DNA of 64,000 bases from Plantago major (lineage: Eukaryota; Streptophyta; Magnoliopsida; Lamiales; Plantaginaceae). Both the position numbers and the translations under genes were made by a program. This document shows positions 31,301 to 43,333 of the stretch, in pieces (within the stretch, counting starts at the first letter, position 1; every line of letters begins with the position of its first letter). The notes under the pieces were generated by a model. That model ran no database searches and was not told the origin of the DNA. It worked only from the letters and a program-made list of their open reading frames with translations. The stretch spans positions 9,447,501-9,511,500 of the forward strand of contig CM048843.1 of NCBI GenBank assembly GCA_026545765.1, in the 5' to 3' direction.

Positions 31301-32316
31301 ATAAAAATTAAAAAAAATAAAAAATACTATTTAGGGACGGATATTTTATCCGTCCTTATTTGGTTAGAGACGCCCGTTTTAAGGACGGGCGTCTCTATCC
31401 GTCCCTAACGGTTTAGGGACGAATCGGCAGGGGTTTAGGGACGGATAAATCCGTCCCTAAACCCGATTTTTTTTGTAGTGATCGAAGAAGTCCGTTATTC
31501 TAATTGGGTTTGCAACGTGGTTCTGGTAGAAAAATCGCCAAGGAAATGGCGGATGTGCAATGATTTCACTAGGCTAAACAAGTTCTGCCCAAAGGATCCA
31601 TACCTTTTTCCACGGATAGATCAGCTGGTTGACTCAACGTCCGGATGTGCGTTACTAAGTTTCATGGACGCATATCAAGGATTTTACCAAATTCGGATGG
31701 CCAAGGAGGACATCAGGAAAACAGCTTTCTTCGCTGCGGGGGGAGTGTATTGCTTTAAAGTGATGCCCTTCGGATTGAAAAATGCGGGAGCAACTTACCA
31801 ACGACTGGTAAATCAGATGTTCAAGGAAGAAATTGGCAAAACCATGGAGGTGTATGTGGATGACATGCTCGTTAAGAGCAAGACTGAAGAATAACATGTA
31901 GAGCACTTGACCAAATGCTTCGCTATCCTCAGGAAGTACGGGATGAAGCTGAATCCAGAAAGTGCACCTTCAGAGTGAAAGGAGGAAAGTTCCTAGGATA
32001 CATGGTCACAGAGAGAGCGAATAAGCGCAAATCCTGAGAAGAACAAGGCAATCCTAGATCTGCCTCATCCGAAGAACCTCAATGAGGTACAACAACTCAT
32101 TGGACGTCTTATGTCCTTAAGTCGCTTTATTTCGCGATCTGCAGAGAAGAACCTTCCGTTCTTCAAAATCCTCTGGAAAGGAGAGAGCTTTGAGTGGACC
32201 GCGGAATGTTCTGAGGCTTTTGAAAATTTGAAAAAGTACCTCCATTCCCCCCCCTGCTCTCCAAACCCATGGAAGGAGAACCACTCTACCTCTACCTAGC
32301 AATCACGTAAGAGGCA

Positions 32317-34640
32317 ATGAGTTCGGTATTAGTACGGATTCAAGCTAATGATCACTTGCCAATCTACTATCTTAGTAAATCCCTTGCTGGGGCAGAGACA
32401 AGATACGTGAAGATTGAGAAATTTGCATATGCTTTGGTTTACACCGCAAGGCAGTTAAAGCCATATTTCAAGTCTCATAAAATAGTAGTACTAACTACGG
32501 AACCTTTGAAACAGGTCCTGGGAAAGCCCGACCAATCCGGACGACTCTCTAAATGGGCAATTGAGCTGAGCGAATACGACATTAGCTACCAGGCTCCGAA
32601 AGCCAAGAAGGCTCAAGTTGTTGCAGACTTCCTAGCGGAGTACCCTGAAGCGGATTCTGAGAAAGTCCCGGACAAACAGGCACTTGAATGCCTAATCACC
32701 AAGCAGATCATCCGAAAGCCAGTTCCGCCAACGATCAACCCAGAAAACCTCGAGGATGCTCAGTTCATTAATCAGTCTCGGACTGCATCATGGGAGGAAA
32801 CTCGGGTTAACCAAATGTTCCTTCTTGATGATATCACAGGGGAATCCGGTACTAGCAACTCTGGCCCGGATATTAATAAGAAAGGGGAACACAGGTTGGA
32901 ATCTCAGGAGCTTACAGAAGACCACCAAACCAAAGAACATCCCTTTGATGTTTGTACATTGGAAGTGGATGGTTCCTCCACTGGAAGAGTAGGAGGAATT
33001 GGAATCTATCTTAAAAGCCCTGATGGCGCGGAACTCGACTACGCGATATCCTTGGAATTCAAAGTCACCAATAATGAGGCTGAGTATGAAGCATTGTTAG
33101 TTGGACTACGTCTAGCCAAGTCCCTGCAGATCCGGAAACTCAAAGCTTACACGGACTCACAGTTAGTTGAAGCCCAATTCTCCGGCACTTTTGCAACAAA
33201 AGGTCCTTCGATGATCAAGTACCTTGAGCTACTCAAGCAAGAAGTTAGCCTCTTTGATGAGTTTACCCTGGAGAAGTTTGATAGGGCCTGGAACGAAAGA
33301 GCGGATGCTCTGGCAAAGTATGCATCCGCAACAGTTGCCCTAGACACGAGGAGAGTAATCCTACTCACTATTACTGACTCATCCGTCATGAGTCCTAATC
33401 CAACCGTTATGATGACTGACACAGGAAGAAACTGGATGATTGACATCTTTAGTTATCTCAAAGACGGATCATTACCAGTTGATCCGAAGGAGTCAAGGAG
33501 TGTGCAGTGTCGAGCAAACAGATATTTTATACTTGGAGAAGATTTGTACAAGAGATCTTTTGCTGGGACTCATTTGAGATGTTTAGGCCCGCACGAGGCG
33601 AAGACTGTGCTGGAAGAAATCCACAGCGGAAGCTGCGGAAGCCATTCCGGAGGACAAACTCTAGCTCAGAAGATCATCCGACAGGGCTACTACTGGCCTA
33701 CCATTGGTAAGGATTCCGCTAGCTTCGCCCGGAAATGTCCTGATTGTCAATACTATGCGAATATTCCACATCGTCCGACACACCCTATGATTCCGTCAGT
33801 CATAGCGTGTCCGTTTGATGAATGGGGCATCGATATTGTCGGACCATTCCCAAGGGGCACACAATGTAAAGTTCTTAATTGTGGCGTGGAGTATTTCACC
33901 AAATGGGTAGAAGCGAGGTGGCAACCATCACGTAGCCGAAAAGCGGACCTTCACTTGGAAAAACATCATTGGTCGCTTTGGCCTACCCAGGGTTCTTATC
34001 TCGAACAATGGTGCTCAATTTTCGGGCAATAGACTCAAGGAATGGTTGGCATCTTTCAAGACTAAACAACGCTTCACATCTGTCGGATACCCACAAGCCA
34101 ATGGACAAGCTGAGTCCGCAAACAAGACAATTGTTAAGATCCTGGAGAAGCGGCTGAGAACTTCTCAAGAAAGTTGGGCGGATGATCTAGATGGCGTACT
34201 GTGGGCTCATCGCACCACTGTGCAGACCGCGACTAGAGAGACTCCATTACCGGTTTATGGCTCAAAGGCAGTCATACCAGCGGAAATTGCCGTCGAGACT
34301 ATGAGGGTCCAAGAGTTCAATGATTCCGCCAATCATGAAGCTCAGATATTCGATCTAGACATGCTGGAACAAAAAAGAACTGAAGCTTTGGCTAATATCC
34401 ACAGGTACCAAGCAACTGCAGCTCGGGCCTACAACAGGAACGTTCAAGCAAGAGACTTAGTGTCGGAGACCTAGTGCTCCGCCGATATCTTGAGCAATAT
34501 TGGGAAGCTTAAGCCTAAATGGGAAGGACCTTACAAGATTGTCGGTGCGAGAGTGAACGGAAGCTACGAATTGGAGGACGGGTACGGACACCAACTCAAG
34601 CGTACTTGGAATGCCAGGAACCTTCAAAAGTTTTACGCAT
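32317..34640 (+). pseudogene. Tat RNase H, second RNase H and integrase
   Basis: The long frame 32317-34032 holds the RT-linked RNase H (PIYYLSKSLAGAETRY, LAEYPEAD), then an archaeal-type RNase H (LEVDGSSTGRVGGIGIYL, VTNNEAEYEALLVGLRLA, AYTDSQLVEAQ), then the integrase zinc region (EIHSGSCGSHSGG, CPDCQYY) and DEWGIDIVGPFP with the first catalytic Asp. After a frame break near 33930, NNGAQFSGN appears, with Asn where the catalytic Asp (SDNG) belongs, then VGYPQANGQAESANKTI with the catalytic Glu. The C-terminal part reads on to about 34640 (KWEGPYKI). Inserts element DNA in active copies; inactive here. Confidence 0.87.
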
Positions 34641-36887
34641 AGGGGTGGTTACGCGGACCCTAGTCGATCATTTGGATATTTTAAGCTCAAACTGTTTATT
34701 ACGCGGAACTTCATCAGTTCTATTTCTGTTAACCCTTTTGTCATTGGCCATGCAGCCCACAAGTTGTAATTGCATTTCCGTCAAATCAATACAACTTCTA
34801 TCTTTCAATTCGTGCATCTGAGATTTAACGTTCAAATGACAAGAAAAGGCAAGCAATAAATTTTATTCATATATGAAACGAAGTATACATAACGTTGTCT
34901 TTGCAGTCTACAATCTCGGATCTTTATCCGGATCTACAGCTGCAATACATATACTGTAGAGAAAGTCTCTAGAGATACGTCATCTTCCGTCGAGATTATT
35001 CCTCCGACAGGAAAGTACTCTACGTAGTCGTCACTTCCGGAGACACCAAGGATCTGATGTGCCTGCACAATATAGAAAGATTCAGTGAGTTGGAATCCTA
35101 CTATATCACCATACCTTTGATTCCCTCTACGGATCTCATGCACATTGTGCACGGACACATTAAAATAGTGAGTGATTGGCACTTGGAATCTCACTCTCAT
35201 GAGCAGATTAGACGGACACATCTGCTATGTCCGACATCAAACCTTCTATCTCCAGATGAGGGGGTCCTTCAAAGGTACCTGTTTGGTCGAATCCGAGCAC
35301 GGGTCTGACGCATTGATCGTATGGCGACCCACCCGCCAACAGCTCCCCGGAAAGGAAAAGCTCCTACCGGGTGGATCGCACATACGACCGATAAGAACAT
35401 CTGTTAGTCTACCTACGGACCCGAGCATTTACCGAGATCTGTTTTTTCGGATGACTGATCTCGAGCAATCATCCCCTCCAGACCCACGCCACTCTCAAAC
35501 TCAAGATAGGCACCGATTTGAGAGTGGACGGGAGTCTCGAGGGGGAGACTAGTCAAGAAATCATCTTCTTATGGCTACTACCAGGCTTAAACTATGGAGA
35601 CCTATCCAAGTTTGAGAAAAAAGTGGAAATTTTGAGTGAGAATGAAATTGGAGTCGGATTTAGATAATCAGTGCAAAGGGGAGCTCGGGTATTTATAGAC
35701 GGGACGAACCAATAAGCGTCCGACACGTAAGAACCTTGATGTCGGCAATGGGCTTGGGCCATCCGTAGGGCCGAACAGTGTTGGATCGACTGAGCTTACC
35801 CTATCTGATCTAGATAAGCCCATTAACTACGTCCTTGTTTGTACTGGCTGGTCATCTTACAGGGACATTTGCATGAATATGATCCGACAAAGTAAGGATA
35901 TGAAAAAGGTGACGATTTCATCTAATAAGGAAAGTCCGAATTTCATTATAAAATCATCCGAGCATATAAAAATGGAGAGTACAACTTTTCGATGTCCGAG
36001 AACCATACATATTTCTACGGGGCATACCCCGCCTTGTCCCTTCAGTGGATTTCTGAGGTTGAGCCCTGAGATTCTGGGCCACCACCTTGAGCCCGACGAG
36101 CTTGCTGCTACATTCGGATCCTCCTACGGATCATCTTCAGTGTCCGCTCTCTCTCTTCCTCGGCTTGCCTCCTGGCAATCCCCGGACACAGAGGGGGATC
36201 ACCTTCTGGATCAAGAATGATCAAGTCATCCGCCGTGATTTTACCAGGATAAATCGGAGGGTGCATGTTTCCGCAAGCACAATTTATCCAATGCTGGCAG
36301 CAATTGTACTTGGGATCATCTGGTTCTCCAACATTGAGGTTTCCCAAGTTGGGAGCCACTGCGCTGGCATTGAGGTGAAGTTGCCTAGCTCGGACTGATT
36401 TTTCTCAAGCTGATTCCGACATCTTGGAGAAATCTGACTTTTTCGAAGAGTAAAATTTCTAGAAAAGAAGAGGGGTAAAGCAATGAGAAATGCAGAATTA
36501 CCATGCCCTTATTTATAGGAACGACGAATCTTTACGATCACGCCACATGTCCACCATCTAACGGCTCGGAAGATGGAGGGACGCAGTAATAATGACAATT
36601 TCACTGCTTCACCTTCCCCCTTCTAGAAGATTGCGCATCCCCATAAAGTAAACTGGTGTAGTAAAGACGAACGGTCCGAGGATCAGAAAGATAATGATTT
36701 GATTATCTTGTATCAGAGGCCATTTAGAGCAATCCGTGTTTGTAAGAGATGTAGATTGAAGATAACTTAGCATATGATTACTATGGACGAAGGAAAGGAT
36801 AAATATTGTATTTAGCAACATTATGTGCCATCAAAAGGTCATCATTCAACATGTTACAAATATTCCACGGGGCATACCCCGGACTTC
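34641..36887. other. Tat 3' region, non-coding or unrecognised
   Basis: No frame that I recognise. Short open stretches on both strands (for example minus 34934-35221) have no known motif. The stretch lies downstream of the antisense gene's stop and may be its 3' UTR, with signals for the sense genomic RNA. Confidence 0.45.
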
Positions 36888-39693
36888 TCACTGAGGGGGA
36901 GGCTGGCTTGGTCTGACTTCATCAGCTGTAGGCGGATTAGTGAAGGGTGGATTGGCAGCGGCATTGGCACGGGCAGCGCGGGACGCAGCGACTTCATCAA
37001 AAGACGCCTTGATTCCATCGAACAAGTTGAAATCCGCATCATGGCCAACAATCCGAGGTGCATGAAGTACATCCTTAGAACGCTCGTAGTTCTCAAAAGG
37101 CACGAAACATACCTTTCGAAGGGCATCCGGGACACACTTCGAGAGAAAGGCTCCGCCGTTCCTGATGTCAATCTCACCTTCCTCGGTGACCAGCTCCGCA
37201 AATTCACAGGCAACCAACCGTTCATCAGGTTGTCCACTGGGACCTCCACTCCATTAGCATCCGCGGAAGGAATCAATCCTTCCACCTTCCAAATAAGTTC
37301 TCGAAGTAGTCCTCGCTCAAGAATCGGCCGATAGCAGATGAAAACCCATCCAAGCGGGAAGCATCGGACTTGTCCGCCATGAAAAACTTGAAGGAGTCCG
37401 ACTCCATAAAATCTCGGGCAGCCTCAAGGCGGGAAAATGGGAGGTCCTCGAGGAGCAGATCCTTCGAGTCCAGGAAGGCCTTCATCGACTTACTGATAAA
37501 ATTCTCCTGCCAATCCAAGTCCAATTTTACCTCCTGCCAGCTAGCCTTCAAGTTATCGATTAGCGTATCCTTTTCTTTTAGCTGGGCCTCTGCCTGCTTC
37601 ACCTTCTCCGCCTCATCCGCGGATGTGGCCATGGCCTTATGCAGGTCCTTTTCAATGGTGGCCCGCTCACTAGCCTTCCACTGCATAGCCTTGACGAAGC
37701 ATCCGAGCTATAGGAAGTCCGTATAGACACAAGTTATATTTCTATCATACTGAGAACTTGGCAAGAAAAACATGAACGAGTTACTTACCCTCTGGTACAG
37801 CTCATGGAGCTCTCCAACCCGCTCAACCTCAGGGAGTCCGCAAGCCCGCTCATATTCCTTATCGAGAGCACCTTTGTCGGATGGCAAAATAGCGGACAGC
37901 TGCTGCCTCTTCGCTGCAAGGGAGGCATCCGAGGTTGCTCCCCTCTTCCTCCCTGAGGTGATGGCGTCTCGCATCAACACATCCCGCTGGGGTGCGGATG
38001 CAGCAGAAGCTGGTGGCTTGGGGGCAGTTGTGCTGCGAGTCGCCGGGCCTCTGCCCTTGTCGGGCACAACTAAGACTTGCGGATCCTCACCCGCCTTCTC
38101 CCGCCTCTCCTCCGCAAAGAACACCGCATTTTTGGGTTCGCCATAGGAAGACCATGGACGATTGATTATCTGGCCTTTGCCAAGAGCGAGCTCAAGAGCT
38201 TGCTCCCTCTCACGCTTCTTTTTCATGGAGAGTAGACATGATATAATCAAACCTGAGCTACACAACAAAATAAAAGTGTCGAACCTAATACGTAAGGGAG
38301 AATAACAGAATCTCGGAGATAAAAATTCAAAGCAAGGCATTCAAAAGAAAGGAGGCACAAACCCTAAGTTAAGGATCCTCCCCAACTTCCACGACGTCAT
38401 CAATCCGCACAAGTAGGGCAAAATGACAAATCAATCTGTGGGAATGATACGTAGGGATCGTTCTTCTTATGGATCTCCGCCACCCACGAGCCACATTCTT
38501 CGGAAGGGGCGCCATCGATACTTCCCTTAAAAACTTTTGGCATCCCCATCGCTCGCCTTTTGGACATCCCGGGCTCCAGGGCCATCCGCACAAAAATATA
38601 TTTATCCCACCACTTCGACCCCAGAGAAGAAATGGAGTCGGAAATGAAGTTGTAGGGTTTTCTATTTACAAGGGTATAAAAAAGGGGATTCCCCGGACTA
38701 AAAGCAACATGGAAGAGCTGCCTGAAGTTCTCAAAATTCACAGGCTGCCCCTTCTTTTTACAAAAGACAACGAAACAGATAAGGTTACCCAAAGACTTTG
38801 GGATAACCTGGCTCGGACCTATACCAATATGGTTCAAGATGTGCTTCAGCTCGGACGCAATAGGGATCTTCCACCCACAAGCAAAAGCCGCTTCATGCAC
38901 ACACATGTATCCAACGGGCGGATTGTAAAAGGTGCCCGGGCTCTGGAACCATAATCTCAACAGACTCTGGAATCTCCCACTTCCGCCTCCACTCAGAAAT
39001 GTCTTCAGGTTTTACCTTAGATGGACAAGTAGGGAGTAGCCCGTCCGCACTTAACTCTCCGTATTCATCCGCTATCACGACGGTGGACGCAGGACGAGGG
39101 AATTTGATCTGCACCGCCTTGGCCCCACGACCCTCAATCAGCGGAAGAGTGGATTGAGCGGGCACCCCAGGATGCAACACAATTCGACGACCACCACGTC
39201 TTCGTGGGCGGGCAGCTTGAGTAGCTTCTTCCTCTTCCTCCTCATCATCCTCTTATTCTTCACGATCTTCCTCCTCCTATTCTCCATCATCGGGTCTCCC
39301 GGATGTGCTTGGGTTGGTCGGACCTTTCTCCACTACAACTCGATCCTCTACACCAGCCTCAAACATCTCTATATCATCCGCCTCCTGACCACTCTCGCCT
39401 CCCTGCTCGGCCCGAGGTTCATTTGGACCAACGGACGCCCCAACACCACCTATGGTCCGAGATTGGACTAGTGACCTAGTCCTCGCACCATCTCCCTGGC
39501 CCGCTGCCACGTCGGACTGAGTCTCTGCTGTATCACGGACTCTGTGTCCAGCGTCAGAGTCCCTGGAAGACACGAGCTCCACGACCAGATAGTCCCCTAC
39601 GGAGGTAGTCAAGTCCACAGACTCAGTCCCCAAGTTTACTCCATCGTCGTAACCTTGAGCCTCGTGATTGTTCTGACTATCGCTCCCGAACAT
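36888..39693 (-). pseudogene. Antisense accessory gene of the Tat element (aORF)
   Basis: Starts MFGSDSQNNHEAQGYDDG at 39693 on the strand opposite to pol. After an acidic N-terminus with two in-frame stops (TAG, TAA near 39250-39285), EDISEWRRKWEIPE leads into a frame change near 38945. A conserved block follows: NPPVGYMCVHEAAFACGWKI, GIGPSQVIPKSLGNLICFVV and NPLFYTLVNRKPYNF, which resembles the 'putative gypsy-type transposon' domain (recalled as PF04195). Next come a basic region (KKKREREQALELALGKGQ), a GT-AG intron (about 37787 down to 37711, donor GTAAGTAA), and a coiled coil (KVKQAEAQLKEKDTLIDNLK). The end is near 36888. Antisense ORFs in this position are known from Retand-type elements; function unknown. 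Confidence 0.72.
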
Positions 39694-41003
39694 CCTAGGG
39701 CAGAAGGAAACGGATCAGAAACGATGATTGTGATTGTCCGATATTTCACTTAGATATCTTATTAAGTCAAGCGATCCGAGGAAGTTCTATTTTACCAGAT
39801 TTTCTGCATGAAGTACAGTCTCATAACACTATGGGCACTAAACTTTACCTGAGACGTGCCATCGGCACTATTATCTACCCTACCCAAAGACGTTATCAGG
39901 ATAACTTACGAAGATTGTGTGCAATCGGCACCAACACATCACCAAATAAGCATGCATTATCGAATTTTGGTTACATTGGACATGATATACAAGACGAATC
40001 AACAAGTTACCAATGAAGGAAGTCAGTACAATATCGCACACTGGAAGAGTATTCCAACTAAGCATACTACCGGAATCTACCACTAACAGCATTTACAACC
40101 ACGGAATCAACAGGCAGGTAATCGACCAAGGGAGAGGCATACAAGCATGAAGCAAGCATATCATAACAAAGAAAAACTTCAGGAAGAATTGAGGTATACT
40201 TACTTGATCAAGTTGACTTGGTAAGTTTGGACGGACGACGAAGCCTTACTAGCTCTCCGAGAGTGCAGATCGGAGGTAGAAAGTGCAAGATTTTGCGAGT
40301 TTTAGTTGCTCGGATTGCTCTTTAATTGCTCGGATCACTTGAGAATCGCTCTGAGTATTCGAGGTGGCTAAAGAGTGAAAACGACATATTAGGTAACTAT
40401 TTATAGGGGCAATTGGGGAAGTCGAAATGTCGCATCACCTGGATTCTAATCCCAACCGTTGATCTTTTTAATCCAACGGCTGCACCGGTTCGCAAAAGGC
40501 GCAATGAAAGTACTCCTCAATTACTTCTCCTCAGAAACGTCGCATCACTTGAGTTTCAATCCCCACCGTTGATCTCCTCAAATCCAACGGTTACATCGGT
40601 TCCTTCGGGATCCCTTCTAGTGAGCCGGATAGATGACATACTGGGCCTTTTGAACAACTGTTCATCAGCCCAAGCGAACCATTCCACATGTTTGGCCCAA
40701 CGGATGGCTTCCTTTACACTCTTCCATAGAGGGCTTCTTCGGATCCTAACCGTACTCGGACCTATATATCTCGGATACAAATACCTTTTCCATCTACAGT
40801 CTGAGCTATTACATAACTCGGACTGTAGAAGGAAGGGGGGGGGGGGGGAGATATATGGAGTTCCTAAGAACGCGGACGACGGATCCCACGAAAAGGATTT
40901 TCTCCTTTTCAGTTAACGATTCGGACACGCTCCACAACACACTTGTTCTTTTCATAGTTACCAACTATCTTCTACTAAGATACTTGGAAACTAGGGGGAC
41001 ATA
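39694..41003. other. Tat region between antisense gene start and 3' LTR
   Basis: Presumably holds the antisense gene's promoter and the polypurine tract (CTAGGGGGACATA just before 41004). A G homopolymer lies near 40837-40850. A ~40-bp phrase (cgcatcacctggattctaatcccaaccg / cgcatcacttgagtttcaatccccaccg) occurs twice around 40432 and 40541. No recognised coding sequence. Confidence 0.5.
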
Positions 41004-41938
41004 TGTTGATACGGACATGTGTCCAATCCGTCAAGGGCGCCATAGAGCGTGTCCTAGAGCGCATCAAGGCTGAGATAGCCAATCCAGTGCTAGTCCGACC
41101 TTCAAATGGTCCGACCTAAGGGAAACCATCCCAGGTCAAATAGTATTTACAACTCAACATACCTTCTCAGCTGGGTCCGACCAAGCTAGGTGAATGACTT
41201 CCGAACCTGACAAAAGGTCACATGGTCCTTCCAACTACCACAAACTGTCAGTCCTAGGATGCCAAACGGACCGGACGAGGGAATCTTGGACGCCACCATC
41301 GCATTAAAACCAAACGTATATAACAGAACCACTGAGATACTTCCGTGGAACTCTAGGCTCGGATGCTGTGAGTTACCTAAGGATAGATCGATCAACCAAG
41401 CAGACAAATCTGTCCGAAGGACTTACACGGACCCAACGTGCGGAACAGTACCCTCAGAGGGAAAGGTCCAAACTACCCTCCCATGCCCATTATTTAGTAT
41501 TGGAATACTGTTCACTATTGGACCATGGGCCAAAGGTAGCATTGGTGTCCAAATCTGAGGCATACACTTGGCATCATCTTGTGAGTCACCCCATAAGCAT
41601 ATGATAACTATAAATACAACACAAGGTCCAAGACCTTAGGGTAAGTCATAAGTCCTAAGGGACAATCTCCAAGCCATAAACATTATTGATACCATAATCT
41701 TCCTCATAACTATTACATTGAGAGCTCCCAACTCTCTTTTGAGTAAAGTCTCTTACCGGATTGACATAAGCAATCCGGGTAACCCTTTCTAACCCCTCCC
41801 CCCCCCCCCCCCACTTAGTCCTTTCAGGTACTCTAGCTCGGACAGCTACTGCTTCGGACTTCAAGCGGGAGGCGGATCTTAGATTAGGTTGCTTGTAATA
41901 GTTTAGTTAGTTTGTGTTCGAGGAGTCACACCTCAACA
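41004..41938 (+). repeat. 3' LTR of the Tat element
   Basis: A full-length copy starting TGTTGATACGGACATG and ending CACCTCAACA, followed by AACGG. It contains TATA (aactataaatacaacac) and a C homopolymer near 41799-41812. Confidence 0.92.
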
Positions 41939-41943
41939 AACGG

Positions 41944-43333
41944 GGAACGGATTTTAAGCACGGAAATATTTCATTCCTAATTAGGAACGGATACGGAGAA
42001 GACCACACATAAACATGGGGGACAGATTAGGGACGGAATGGGAATGGATTTTGCCACATAACACATTTTCGTATCTAATTCCGTTCCAAAAGGACTCGCA
42101 AAAAAAATTGCGCGAACATTTAAATTCGCACGGAATAAATTATGTATGGATTAAGTCACTTTAATAAATTAATTAAAATTTAAATATTTTTTTCCAAACA
42201 TTTAGATACGGATATGCAACGGAATCAATTAGGCATGTAATATTCATCCATAAAATATAATTTATTAATTAAATAGTATTTTAGAGACAAATTGAATGGC
42301 TAATATTCTCGAAGTGATAAGATATATGAACCCATGCTCTGGTCTAAATATAGAGCAAGTCTTATGAGAGCCGGTGTTATGTAGAGATTAAAAGAGGCGA
42401 AGAAACATTACATTTATATTAAAAAACATTATATGTTTACTAAGAACATCAGGATATACATACATAACAAAATGATATAAAATGTATACTCATAAAATAA
42501 TACTGATATTATTTGAAACATTGCATATTTTTAACAATATCAATCTGTCTATTAGATCTCTTACTAATACATGTATCTTCTAAATTTTTTTGCTAAATTT
42601 AATGGTTTAATTTAATTTGACTTCGTGAGTCATTGCTATGTGAAGTTGCTTGACTCATTCTCTCAGTCTTTGCCTAGTGGAGATTGAGTTTCCTCTTCCC
42701 TACCGCATGCTGCACTACCTCCTGGTGCTTTACAGGTTGTATTTTGGTTGTACCACATGTATTGAATGTTGTACTGTACAACACATTAAAGCACAAGGAG
42801 GTAGTGCAATATGCTGTAGTGTAGAAAAAATCTAAAGATTGGGCTATGCAGTGATGGAAATTAGTAACTTTCTTTTTAGAAATCATTAACAAATTCTACC
42901 CTTTTGTTGGTTTCACACTTTCACGATTTGAGATTCAAAGGGAGAGGGAGTCATAGAAGGTTGATATACAAAAGGATAAATTGATTCACTGCTATACATC
43001 TCACGAGACTAATTTCCAAAAATGTTTAGCAGGAGACTGACGGTCAACTTATGATTAGAAACCTGCTATTTTTAATTGCAAAGGTTTTTCTTCATAAAAA
43101 TCACGAGCAACTTTTTCGAAAAATCAGATGAAACATCACATATTTAATTTTTCAAATAATATAGTTCTAATGCAAGTGGTTAATTATACAACGATATTTG
43201 AAATTAATCATATCATATACGAAGTTTAACATGTGATGCTGATCTGGTTACTCCGAAAAACGATTTCTAACAAATCACATACTAATCCAATACTTCTACT
43301 GTTAGTTTCTTGTAGTGCAAGGCAATAAGCCTC
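41944..43333. other. AT-rich non-coding DNA, possible CACTA interior
   Basis: The first ~130 bp are rich in ggaacggat/acggaatgg. The rest is AT-rich with no ORF of note. It ends with TTGTAGTG at 43317 and 16 bp of other sequence before element 2. Confidence 0.45.
42712..42807. repeat. Near-perfect ~28-bp inverted repeat (hairpin)
   Basis: GCACTACCTCCTGGTGCTTTA (42712 on) is matched by TAAAGCACAAGGAGGTAGTG C ending at 42807, with 20 of 21 bases complementary. Pairing extends through a short bulge to TTGTA/TACAA, leaving a loop of about 35 bases. It could be a foldback element core or a small-RNA precursor. Confidence 0.75.

Larger units (their letters stand above)
30242..31480. mobile_element. 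Non-autonomous CACTA element inside the Tat RT gene
   Basis: 1239 bp with termini CACTACAAGAATAACCGG and (complement) CACTACAAAAAAAATCGGG, flanked by the 3-bp duplication ATC (30239-30241, 31481-31483). Subterminal regions are packed with TTAGGGACGGAT in both orientations, typical of CACTA elements. The interior has a CCACCA-rich minisatellite and an AT-rich tract of ggtttatccgtattgaat repeats. No transposase is seen. Removing it restores the RT reading frame. Confidence 0.92.
30014..32310 (+). pseudogene. Tat reverse transcriptase, split by a transposon
   Basis: The N-terminal part (30014-30241) includes DVFAWSTNDLKGIDPRIVVH and EVDRLLKAGHI. The frame continues exactly after the CACTA element at 31481 with NVVLVEKSPRKWRMCNDFT, KVMPFGLKNAGATYQRLVN and YVDDMLVKSK, the polymerase active site. 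An in-frame TAA at 31892-31894 and frameshifts near 31965 and 32300 follow, before FEWTAECSEAFENLKKYL. Copies RNA into DNA in active elements. Confidence 0.87.
27713..41938 (+). mobile_element. Tat/Retand-type Gypsy LTR retrotransposon
   Basis: Bounded by LTR termini TGTTGA and TCAACA (an inverted hexamer) and flanked by the 5-bp duplication AACGG (27708-27712 and 41939-41943). Order: LTR, gag, protease, RT, RNase H, second RNase H, integrase, then a 6-kb tail with a gene on the opposite strand, a polypurine tract and the LTR. Integrase after RNase H makes it Gypsy; two RNase H domains and the antisense ORF make it Tat/Retand-like. The left LTR lacks its last ~270 bp, the primer binding site and part of gag. 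RT is split by a CACTA element. Non-autonomous. Confidence 0.93.
27690..43317. mobile_element. Possible CACTA-type element containing the Tat element
   Basis: CACTACAAGAAATTTTT at 27690 and TTTCTTGTAGTG ending at 43317 are inverted CACTA-type termini bracketing the Tat element and its AACGG duplication. The sequence just outside the Tat element (gggaacggatttta..., ggaacggatacgg at 41942-41995) looks like a non-autonomous CACTA interior. Against a single element: the flanking trinucleotides are ATT and CAA, and the two subterminal regions differ. They may be ends of two different elements. Confidence 0.35.

Noticed and set aside
34934-36398. Several 80-126-codon frames in the Tat 3' region
   Set aside because: They overlap on both strands and contain no motif; none continues the antisense gene convincingly.
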